From assembly GCF_018531495.1 (NCBI RefSeq), contig NZ_JAHDTI010000012.1, positions 62,001 through 126,000 of the forward strand: 64,000 nt of DNA. The letters are read 5' to 3'. Each line of letters begins with the position of its first letter. Within the stretch, counting starts at the first letter, position 1. A model generated the notes under the pieces. That model ran no database searches. It was not told the origin of the DNA and saw only the letters and a program-made list of their open reading frames with translations. A program made the position numbers and the translations under genes. This document shows, piece by piece, positions 52,622 through 62,000 of the stretch. Origin of the DNA: Nonomuraea sediminis. Lineage in GTDB: Bacteria > Actinomycetota > Actinomycetes > Streptosporangiales > Streptosporangiaceae.

Positions 52622-53161
52622 ATGCCGGACGCCTTCACCGTTCTCTGGACACACGACACCTGCCGGGCCCTCCGCAAGCACGGTCGCGTGGGCGAGCGGC
52701 CGTTGGTCGCGTTCAGCGGCGCCCACCAGTCGCTGCCGGCCTGGACGGGCGCACAGCCTGGTGACGAGGTGTACGCGCTGCACGTCAACCGCTACGTCGT
52801 CCACGTGGTCAGCCGCATGCGCATCGTGGACCTCGATCGTGGCGAGTGCTGTGGGCCCGTCCCAGGACACTGGGAGGACTCGGCCTGCCCCGGTCACGAG
52901 GACTGGGCGATGCTCGGTGCCTATGGGTGCGGGGCCGAGCCGATCCATGTCGACGCGACTCCCGTCCGGTTCGACCTGCCGGTTCCCGGCGATCTTCTGC
53001 CTCGGCTCACCTGGCGGAACGCGCGAGGCAAGACACGAACGCTCAAATACGTCACCGAGGACGGACGTCTTGAGCGCTCGCCTAGCCTGCAGGGGTTCTA
53101 CCGACTGACCACGGAATCAGCCTCCGAGCTTGACGGGCTGGTGTCCAGGGCACTCGTCTGA
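52622..53161 (+). CDS. Hypothetical protein
   Basis: A 179-residue soluble protein (MPDAFTVLWTHDTCRALRKH). The region PAWTGAQPGDEVYALHVNRY, then VVHVVSRMRIVD, looks like the beta-strand core of a PUA-like (EVE/ASCH) barrel, with GDEVY at the characteristic turn, but this is only an impression. A Cys/His/Gly-rich stretch (GECCGPVPGHWEDSACPGHE) might bind a metal. It follows the putative nuclease by 119 bp in the same direction, so the two may form an accessory operon of the integrated element. Confidence 0.55.
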   Translation: MPDAFTVLWTHDTCRALRKHGRVGERPLVAFSGAHQSLPAWTGAQPGDEVYALHVNRYVVHVVSRMRIVDLDRGECCGPVPGHWEDSACPGHEDWAMLGAYGCGAEPIHVDATPVRFDLPVPGDLLPRLTWRNARGKTRTLKYVTEDGRLERSPSLQGFYRLTTESASELDGLVSRALV

Positions 53162-53214
53162 AGGTCGCCGTCGCCACCCGATACGGCAGAACAGGCCACC
53201 GATTGAGGTGGTAG

Positions 53215-53836
53215 TTGGTCAGGACTCTGCGAGTGCCGCCTCTGATCACCTGGTTCCACGTACACGGGCGGGTGGATACCGAGATCGCCGAGGACTTTGC
53301 GAGCCGCGCCTTCGGCGACAGCTTCGTGCGCGGGCTGCAGACCGGCGGAGAGTTCTACGCCGTCATCCGCATCACGTCGGTGTCGGTCAGCCACCAGACC
53401 TCGCTGGCGGCCACCCTGCAGGCCGAGGCCAACGGCCTGGTCGCGTCCGGCAGCTTCAAGGCCGCCTTCGAGGAGGCCAACAAGAGCGCCAGCACCCGCT
53501 CCGTGTACACGGCGACGATGTTCCAGAAGGCCGGTTCCGGTGCGCTGATCTCCCCCCAGGGTCGAGATCGGCGAGGTGATCAGCCGGTTCAAGCAGTTCC
53601 CGGCCATCGCCTCCGACAGTTCGGCGGCATACGAGGCCGAGGTCGTCACCTACGACACTGTGCCTGCCGATAATGTCATCCGTGCAGGTCATGCACGGTA
53701 TTTCATTACAGCAAAGAACATAATCGGGACCGATCGACATGGTCTCCCAACAAAAACCTACACGATCATTCGTGATGGTCGAGGTGGGGAATTGATTACG
53801 ATGCATCCAGGCCTTCCGCGCGACTTGGACCCTTGA
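53215..53836 (+). pseudogene. Polymorphic-toxin-like gene remnant with a C-terminal toxin tip
   Basis: The first frame has ITWFHVHGRVDTEIAEDFAS, FGDSFVRGLQTGGEFYAVIR and SVYTATMFQKAGSGALISP. After a shift near 53565 it continues EIGEVISRFKQFPAIASDSS and YEAEVVTYDTVP. The last 50 residues (VIRAGHARYFITAKNIIGTD, YTIIRDGRGGELITMHPGLP) look like the tip of a contact-dependent RNase toxin, where a strand ending in I-T-x-x-P-G is common. The trafficking part is absent and the frame is broken, so only a toxin scrap remains. The stop overlaps the start of the next gene, as in toxin-immunity pairs. Confidence 0.45.
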
Positions 53837-54135
53837 TGATTAAGGTCGAGGTGAGGTCAGGAAAGTGGGATCTTGTGGAATCGATTCCCGTAGACTCGGA
53901 GTTCGACCCAGTTCTCCGCGGGATTGACCGCAAAAGGTATCCAATACTCGGCCACTTGGATCCTTGCGGGGATACCGTGCTGAATCGGCTCCAGGTGGAG
54001 TCTCTGCTGGATGAGATCTCTGAAGTGAGATCAAATCCGAAGATCCTCTCGGCAGAATTCGCAGACAAGCTGGTAGGGGTATGTCGTGAATGTTTGCTGC
54101 GGCCTCATCGTTTTCTCCGATTTGTAGGGGAATAG
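53836..54135 (+). CDS. Probable immunity protein
   Basis: A 99-residue acidic protein (MIKVEVRSGKWDLVESIPVD) whose ATG overlaps the toxin stop codon (TGATG). The middle LGHLDPCGDTVLNRLQVESL followed by LDEISEV matches a pattern typical of small immunity-type proteins, a D-x-x-G-D-T-x-x-N turn before an amphipathic helix. It has no signal or membrane segment, so it would act in the cytoplasm by binding the cognate toxin. Base composition is lower in GC than in the neighbours, which suggests transfer. It is closed by a terminator hairpin 18 nt after its stop. Confidence 0.6.
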   Translation: MIKVEVRSGKWDLVESIPVDSEFDPVLRGIDRKRYPILGHLDPCGDTVLNRLQVESLLDEISEVRSNPKILSAEFADKLVGVCRECLLRPHRFLRFVGE

Positions 54136-54152
54136 CAATCGAAAAATAAGGC

Positions 54153-54190
54153 GCCCCAGCCCGCCAGAATTTCCTTTGCGGGGCTGGGGC
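54153..54190 (+). terminator. Hairpin terminator after the immunity gene
   Basis: GCCCCAGCC (from 54153) pairs with GGCTGGGGC (ending 54190), with a short bulge in the lower stem and a T-rich loop. It starts 18 nt after the stop codon of the preceding gene. No long T-run follows. Confidence 0.6.
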
Positions 54191-54282
54191 CATGGATGTC
54201 ACCAAGGTTCGTCGCGACGGCGCGTGCAGCGAGGTGTTCTTAAGGAGGGTGTGAGCCGATCGGAGCGCCCTTACTTGCCACG

Positions 54283-54642
54283 TTGGTCGTCATGGGACTT
54301 GCGCTGACCGCGCCGGCCGCCGCCCTGGTCCTCGGCCGGACCGATGATCGTGCCTCCGCCCCGTCACTGGCGCCGGCCTCGACGATCGCCGAGACCCCTC
54401 TAACTGACGTTGCCACGATGCCTGAGCTGTGGAGCAAGGACGTGACGAGCGCGAGCGTGGAGATCGCTGCACTTGGGTTCACCGCGCAGATCACGCGGGC
54501 GAACCCTGATGGGATTGCAGATCCGAAGGAGTGGGTTGTGGCCGGTCAGCTTCCAGCGCCGGGGACCCTGCTCAAAACCAGCATGCGGATCTTCCTGCAG
54601 GTCTTCCCCAAGGAGACGGCTTCACGTCACCGAGGTTCGTGA
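54283..54642 (+). CDS. Small exported protein with one PASTA-like domain
   Basis: A 119-residue frame. A hydrophobic start (VVMGLALTAPAAALVLG) looks like a signal peptide or membrane anchor. The remainder has a PASTA pattern: MPELWSKDVTSASVEIAALG, then FTAQITRANPDG, WVVAGQLPAPGTLLKTSM and RIFLQVF. PASTA domains bind peptidoglycan or beta-lactam-like ligands outside the cell. The start shown is TTG, with an ATG 9 nt later. A very strong AAGGAGGGT site at 54242 sits out of frame, so the original 5' end may be damaged. Confidence 0.5.
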   Translation: MVVMGLALTAPAAALVLGRTDDRASAPSLAPASTIAETPLTDVATMPELWSKDVTSASVEIAALGFTAQITRANPDGIADPKEWVVAGQLPAPGTLLKTSMRIFLQVFPKETASRHRGS

Positions 54643-54818
54643 GGCCGCAGCGCGGCATGCGGCGTACGTCTCCGCAATCCGTCGATCATCGCCAAGCACG
54701 CTCTGGAGCCGAGATGCGAGACCACGGTGATGAGCCAACTCGCTCTACCTCGACGATGAGCATGAGTTGGTCTCCCGTGTCGAGACACGATCATGGTGTC
54801 GACTCGCAGTTCGGAGCG

Positions 54819-55283
54819 CTACGGGAGTCGCTCCCAGAAGGCGAGCCACTGATCAATGTTGGTCGTGATGGTGGCATCTTTCAGATGCGTGCGAATGCTC
54901 TTGGCGGCGATCAGTAGATTTTTGCAGTGGCGCAGATTCAAGATTTCTGACGGTGGGCGGTCGCGCCAAGTGAGTGACCAAGTCGCGGCCTGCTCTCGGG
55001 TGAGCGGCAGGGCGCGAAGGATGTCGTCTCCTAACGCGTCTGGGTCCCACCGAGGATCTCCGTTCGGGCCGACGTCGGTGATCACGTTGGCGCGTAGGCG
55101 GAACCGGCTGGCAGCGGCTGTGGTCTTGTCCAGGCCGTTGGCTTCGGCTTGCCCAAGGGCGTATAGAGCTGCGTCGGCCCACATGCGTCGTCCCTCGCCG
55201 TGAGTGGGATCGCATGCGTGAAGCTGGTTGAGATGCCAGACTGCGAGCCAGTAATTGATTGCTGACGAACGGTCCTCGGTCAC
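54819..55283 (-). CDS. Hypothetical protein (154 aa)
   Basis: A helical, soluble 154-residue protein starting MTEDRSSAINYWLAVWHLNQ and ending ITTNIDQWLAFWERLP. Trp-rich amphipathic segments are spaced through it. Codon use is coding-like. I recognise no family and there is no signal peptide. It is transcribed opposite to the neighbouring genes and its reverse frames look like shadows. Confidence 0.5.
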   Translation of the reverse strand: MTEDRSSAINYWLAVWHLNQLHACDPTHGEGRRMWADAALYALGQAEANGLDKTTAAASRFRLRANVITDVGPNGDPRWDPDALGDDILRALPLTREQAATWSLTWRDRPPSEILNLRHCKNLLIAAKSIRTHLKDATITTNIDQWLAFWERLP

Positions 55284-55307
55284 GCGAGCAGTTTCCCACG
55301 TCAGCCA

Positions 55308-55655
55308 GTGGAACGATTCCCCGGGCGAAATTCATCCGGTCATTTCTTGGAGTGGCTGTGGCGCGGGTGTTTGTGGTGGTGTTTTGTGTGCCCTTTATGG
55401 CGGGTCTTCGCAACGTGGTGCATTCTCTGCGCGGCGATAATGACTGTCGCGCTGGTGGCGGCGGTCATGTGTACGGCTGTCGCGGATGTGGGGTGGGCGC
55501 GGAGGATGGCGGTTCGGGTGGATGTCACCGCTGGCTCGTCGGACGTGGTGAGCGCGTCCAGCATCGTGTCTGAGCGCGCGCTGTCGACCAGAGCCGCGGC
55601 CGTGCCGAGGAGCGCAACGCCGACAAGGAGGGTGGCGACCTCGACGGCCGGCTGA
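55308..55655 (+). CDS. Small hypothetical membrane protein
   Basis: A 115-residue frame with a Trp/Cys-rich hydrophobic stretch (FLEWLWRGCLWWCFVCPLW, then WCILCAAIMTVALVAAVM) suggesting one or two membrane helices. A Ser/Thr/Arg-rich tail follows. Third-position GC supports this strand from about 55440 onward. A start at the ATG of MTVALVAAV (55439) is as likely. No family is recognised, and an overlapping minus frame rich in His is probably a shadow. Confidence 0.35.
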   Translation: MERFPGRNSSGHFLEWLWRGCLWWCFVCPLWRVFATWCILCAAIMTVALVAAVMCTAVADVGWARRMAVRVDVTAGSSDVVSASSIVSERALSTRAAAVPRSATPTRRVATSTAG

Positions 55656-56088
55656 CGGCTGACGGCTCCACTTCACGCGCAACCCCCGTAGCCGACAGCC
55701 GCAAACGGGGTTGATCTAGACATGGATTAGCAGGGTCGTCAAGGCCAGCTCAATGTTTTCTGCAGGTCAACGCCCCCATCTCGAGTCTGGCGGGCCCGAG
55801 GGTTTTCTGTGAGTTTGCTGTGAAGTCAGCGATCCTCTCGAACGGCGCGCTGGAGCGTCACCTGGGCCGTTTACAGACGGTAATCCTTGACTGGAAGTCA
55901 GCAAGATCGCGGCTGAGGTGCATGGATGGGACTCCATCCCGGTATGGGAGCGGATGTTCGAGTCTTCCTGATGATCACTTTGTGTAGATCTTGACGGTAT
56001 GTGCCGGTTTGTGGCGTGATTGCGGCGTTTTTGCTCTTAGATCTTCCTTATCTGCGTCCCTGCGGGGTCGCCGGGAGTGGAGTGCCGC
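55656..56088. other. Intergenic region upstream of the RHS gene
   Basis: These 433 bp show no gene. They should include the promoter of the giant RHS-repeat gene; the stretch 55960-56055 is relatively AT-rich, but no promoter pair or operator is clear. Confidence 0.4.
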
Positions 56089-59000
56089 ATGTCGCTGCTG
56101 CCCCGCAGGCAGTCGCCTGAGTCAGTTTCCCGTCGCCGTCGTCGTTACGCGCGGTTACATCGCGCGGTCGGTGTGATGATCGTGTTCGTGCTGGTGGCGG
56201 CGCTCGCACCGCCGCCACCAGCATCGGCGCAAACCTTGAGCATCGCGGCTTCTGCCGAACCCAGGGTCATCTCCCGGTTCGCGTCCTGGCTCGGTGCCAC
56301 GGTCGCGGGCTGGTTCACCGACGAGCCGCATGGCGGCATGAGTGCCTCGCCCGTCCCGGTCACGTTGCCAGGGCGGGATGGAGCTGGGGCGACCTACAAG
56401 CTGGATCCGGTCAAGGAGCCCGGCAAGCGGGTCAAGGAGCTGACCGGCCAGCGCACCGCGGTCAGCAAGACCTTCGAGCTCGAGGACGGCCGCCGCCAGG
56501 TCGAGATCTCCGCGGCGCCGGAGCGGTATCGCGATGCCCGGGGCGACTGGCAGAAGATCGACACCGCGGTCAAGCAGGTGGACGACGGCTGGGGCGACGA
56601 CGGGACAGGGTTTGCGACGCGATTTTCCGACGGCACGGACCGGCTGGTCCGGGTCGGGTTGGGCGACGCGCAGCTGACATTCGGCCTTGCGGGTCCGGCG
56701 GCCAAGCTCACGCCCGAGGTGGACGGGTCGAAGGTGACCTACCGGAACGCGTTCGGGCCGGGCGCGGATGCGGTGTATGAGGTGACGTCGTCCGGGGTGA
56801 AGGAGAAGATCGTCCTGTCCCAGGCGCCTGCCTCAGGGGCGGCGTTCGCGTTCACGGTGACGGCGTCGGGCGAGTTGCAGGCCAAGGCGCAGCAGGACGG
56901 CTCGATCGCCTTCTTATCGCAGGGCTCGGGCAAGCCGGTGTTCCTCCTGCCGAAACCGTTCATGATCGACAGCGCGGATGATGCGGCCTCGCCGTACGGC
57001 AAGCGGTACTCCGCGGCGGTGCGGCAGGAGGTGACTGGCCAGCAGGGCGACCAGGTGACGATCACGGTGACGCCGGACGCGGGCTGGCTGGCCGATGCCG
57101 GGCGGGCCTGGCCAGTGACGATCGACCCGACCGTGGTGGTGTCGCCGGACTGGAACACCTCCAACGACGCGACGATCGTCTCCTCGGCGGCGTCGACGAA
57201 CTTCGACGGCGATGGCCGATTGCAGGTCGGCGTGAGCGGCAGCAGCATCGCGCGCAGCCTGGTGCAGTTCAACCTGGCCAGCTTGGTCCCGTCGGGGACG
57301 GTGATCGACAAGGCGGAGCTCGGCCTCTACTACGACCAGTCGCTACCAGCGACCGGGGTGGTGCCGTTGGAGGCCCGTCAGGTCACGCAGGCGTGGGACG
57401 GACAGACGGTCACGTGGAACTCCATCAACACCGCGATCGGGCCGGTGGCGGCGAACGTCACCTACCAGCCGGCCGAGGCGCACATCTGGCACAGCTATCC
57501 GCTGACCGCGCTGGTGCAGGGCTGGGTGAACGGATCGATCGCCAACCATGGGGTGGTGATCAAGGCGGTCAACGAGGGTGCGGCGGCCGGCGGCCCCATC
57601 TACACCGCCGGTGATGTCTTGGGCGGATTCCCGGTCATGCCGATGCCGAAGCTGACCTTGACGTATGGGATGCCGTCAGTGGCGCTGGCACGGCCGCGGA
57701 TCGTGCACGCCACGGGCGCCGAGCTGTCCTGGTCGGCCTATGACGGTCCGGGCAAGGTGGCCGAATACCAGGTCCACCGCATGCGCACGGACCAGCCGTT
57801 CACCCCGTCGGCGGCGACGCTGGTGGCGACGCTGGAGCCCACGGCGACCTTCTATGTCGACACCACGGCCCCGCCGTCGGCCGGCGCGACCTACCAAGTG
57901 GTGGCCGTGCGCGAGGACGGGCAGGCCTCGACGTCGGGTCCGCAGTGGGTCAGAACACCCACTCCTGGCGACGCCTACGCCGAAGTCCCGGCCAGCATGG
58001 ACACCACGTTGTCCAGTTGCCAGCCCACCCAGGGGCATGACACGCCGGGCGGGCTGGCCGAACTGCGCGCTGGATTCGGCGGCACCACGCTGGGCAACAC
58101 CCGGGCGCTCATCAAGTTCGACACCTCGATCATCCCGGCATCGACCAAGTACCTGTTGGCTCATGTCTACTTCTCCACGGCCTCTGCCATAGGGGCCGAG
58201 GCCAGCTACGGCTTCTACGAACTCAAACGGGACTTCGACGAGGCGAGCGCCTCCTGGCAAAACGCCGCCTCGGGCAGCGCGTGGACAACCCCGGGCGGCG
58301 ACTACAACGCGCCCCAGGTCGGCCAGCCGATGTGGCTGGCGCCCGGTAGCCCCACCTGGGAGCAGGTGGACGGCTTCGACGCGATAGCGGCCAAGTGGGT
58401 GGCCGACCCCGCCAGCAACCACGGACTGCTGCTCCGCCCGACAAGCGAGAGCAACAAAGCCTGCCCGACCAGCGGCAACGGCGCCACCCTCACCTCCTCC
58501 GAGGCGCCTGAGAGCGAGGTGCGGCCGGTGCTGGTGGTCCGCTACGCAGACCCGGCCACCACCTACCAGGCCCTGGCCACTCCGCCGCGGATGGTGGCGG
58601 GCGAGCAGCAAACCATCCCCGTCACCGTCACCAACACCACCACGACGACCTGGCCCGCCGGGACGATCAAGCTCGGCTACTTCTGGAAACTGCCCGACGG
58701 CACCGACGTGACCGGCGCCAGCCAGATCCTCACTCCCATCCCAGACGAGCTCGCTCCCGACCACGCGGTGACGGTGAACGCAACCGTCAAGGCGCCGGTC
58801 CTCGCCAACGGGAACCTGGCCGAGGCGGTGAGCCTGGTGTGGGACAGCCAGGACACCACCAACAACTGGCAGTCCGCCTCGCACGGCCTCCCGCAGTTGC
58901 CGCAGCAGATTCGCATCGACAGCCCGACCAGCGATTTGCTGGGCTTGGAGAAGTTCTACTCCTACACCGGCAAGAACACCGGGGCCGGGGCGACCGCGCT

Positions 59001-62000
59001 CGTCAACCCGTATGCCGGGAACCTGGTCTGGTCCTACAACGCCTTCTCCAACCCCTCCCGCGGCGCACAGACATTCGTCCGGATGGCCTACAACAGCCTC
59101 GACACCTCGAGCGCGTCGCTCGGGTACGGCTGGTCGCTGCAGACCTCCACGCTGTCGAAGCTCGGTTCGCAGGTGTACTTCCACCCGCCCGGCCAGGCCT
59201 GGCCCTCCCAGGTGCGGTTGACCGACGGCGATGGCACCACGCACGTGTGGACGCTGGACACCCACGGCGCCGACGTCAAGGACTGCACCCCGGCCACCTG
59301 TGACTACACCCACCCGCGCGGCATCCACCTGTACCTGCAGAAGACCGGATCGGCCGATCCGCTGCGGCAGTGGGTGTTCACCAAGCCCGACCGGACCCAG
59401 TTCTTCTTCGACGATGAGGGCTTCCAGTCGGCGATCGTGGACAAGAACGGCAACACCATGTCGTTCACCTACGAGCGGCGCAGGTCCAACAACAAGCCGA
59501 CCAAGTTCCTGCAGTACATCACCGACGCCGCCGGGCGGCGCACTCTGTCCTTGGACTATTACGCCAAGGGCCAGGACTACACCTACATCAACGACGCCGG
59601 GCAGGAGGTTAGCGACACCAAGCTGACCAACCCGCACATCATCGACAACGTCCAGACCATCACCGACATCGCCGGCCGCAAGGTCTCCTTCACCTACACC
59701 GACAAGGGCTTGCTGGCCAAGATGGTCGACGGCGACGGTGACGCGCAGGCCAAGACGTTCCGCTTCAGCTATGACGCCACCCAGGGCAACAAGAACGTCA
59801 AGCTGAAGACGGTCAAGGATCCGCGGGATCACTCCACGACGTTCTCCTACTACGAGGCGCCGGTCGACCCGAAGGACAAGTGGAAGATCTCCGACCTGAC
59901 GGACCGGCTCCAGGGAAGGACACACTTCGACTACGTCGACCCCGACGGGTCGCAGGGCAGCACGATCAACGCGACGGTCACCGACCCGCTCCAGCATCAG
60001 ACCAAGTATCTGCTGGATGCATCCGGCAGGCCGCACGAGATCACCAACGCCAAGAACGAGCTCACGGTTCTGGACTGGGACAGCGATCACAACGTCACCA
60101 CGCTGACCGAGCCCAACCAGGCCAAGACGACCTGGGAGTACGACCAGCAGACCGGCTACCCGCTGACGATCAAGGATGCCGAGGCCAACGCCAACGGCAC
60201 CCCAGGGACCGTGTTGGATTACGACACCGGGCTGGGCGGCAATACCGCGGACCTGAGATTCAAGACGTCGCCCGAGGGCCGCAAGTGGGAGTTCCGCTAC
60301 GACGCCAACGGCAACCTCAAGTCGGTCACCGACCCGATCGGCGCCACCACCCCGGATGCCAACGACTACACCACCAAGTACGACTACGACCCGCTTCTTG
60401 GCCAGCTAATCACCTCGACGGACGCCAACGGCAACGCCACCTCCTACGGCGACTACGACCCGACCGGCTACCCCAAGACGATCACCGATCCGTACTCGAA
60501 CGTCACGGCCACCACCTATGACGTGCGCGGCAACGTGCTGACGGTGACCGACGCGCTGGGCAAGAAGACCACCCAGACTTACGACATCTTCAAACGGCCG
60601 TTGGAGAACAAATCCCCCAAGGACCAGGACGCCGCACAGCCGGTCTTCATCGTCACCCCGGCGCCCATCTACGACGCGAACGACAACGTCACCACGATGG
60701 CCGCCCCGAACGGGGCCATCTCCACCGCCACCTACGACGACGCTGACCAGCTGCTCAGCTCGATCCTGCCGGTGGACAAGGCGGGTGATCCGGAGCGGAA
60801 GGCGTCCTTCACCTGGGACCTGGCCGGCAATCTGAAGACTCAGACCGAGCCCAAGGGCAACCTCACCCCGGCCGACCCGAAGGACTACGTCACCACCTAT
60901 CTGTATGACGCGATCTACCAGCTGACCGACGTCGTCAACGCGAAACAGGACAAGATCAGCTACAGCTACGACAACGTCAGCAACACCACCAAGGTCATCG
61001 ATCCGCGCAAGAACGCCACCGCGGACGCGAACGACTACACAGCGATCTACGGCTATGACCTCAACCATCGGGTGAAAACCGTCAAGGACGCGGCCGGCTA
61101 TCAGACCTCGACGGACTATGACCTGGACGGGCTGGTGGTCGGGCAGACCGACCAGGAGAACAACAAGTCGATCACCGTCTACGACCAGCGCGGCGCCGTC
61201 GTCGAAACCCGCGTGCCGCACGCCGAGACCGACGGTGTGATCAAGTACGTCACCACCAAGTTCGTCTACGACCAGGTCGGCAATCAGACCAAGGTGATCA
61301 CCCCGCGTGGGGTGGAGCGCGGCGGTGACCTGGTCGACTTCGTGCAGGAGACGAAGTACGACAAGCTGAACCGGCCGAGCGAGAAGGTCTTCCCCTACGA
61401 CCGGTCCGACCCGGTCTACAACACCCCCGACTCGGTGCTGTATGCCTACGACCCGGTCTCCCGGTTGCAGGAGATCTCCTCCCCGCCCTCGCATGGGCAG
61501 TCGATCCGCAACGTCTCCTCGATGACGTACTGGGACAACGGCTGGTCCAAGACCACCACCGATGCGTGGAAGATCAAAACCAGCTACGACTACAACGAGC
61601 TGGGCGAGCAGACCAACCGCACCGTCACCTCCGCCGGTAACTCCTCGCAGCGGGCGCTGGACTGGAGCTACTACCCCGACGGCAAGCTCAAGACCCATTC
61701 CGACAACGGCGTCCCGCTCGGCCTGGACGTCGTCCTGGACGACAACTCCGACACCGGCCAGGTGAGTGCGACCGGCAGCTGGACCACCACCTCGGGCGGC
61801 AGCTTGGCCTCCAACGTGGTCGGCCCGCGCGTGCAGACGAGCGCCACCTCGGGTTTCGTCGGCTACGACTACGCCGTCGCCCCCGCCGGGACCGGCTCGT
61901 CCTCCTTCACCTGGAACCTGACCATCCCCGCCGACGGCAGCTACAAGCTCTACGCCCAATACCCGGCCGGCGCGACCGCAACCAACGCCGGCTACCAGGT

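Noticed and set aside
53836..54190. Riboswitch or structured RNA near the terminator
   Set aside because: Only a simple hairpin fits; no conserved aptamer elements are seen.
55340..55564. His-rich minus-strand frame (74 codons)
   Set aside because: Third-position composition favours the plus strand there; the His-rich tail is a by-product of GTG/ATG-rich complement sequence.
57676..60090. Long minus-strand open frames (57676-60090, 60406-62679, 62716-63732) opposite the RHS gene
   Set aside because: They are low-complexity Val/Gly/Arg-rich shadows produced by the GC-rich codons of the forward RHS frame, which has clear domains and an unbroken reading over the same bases.
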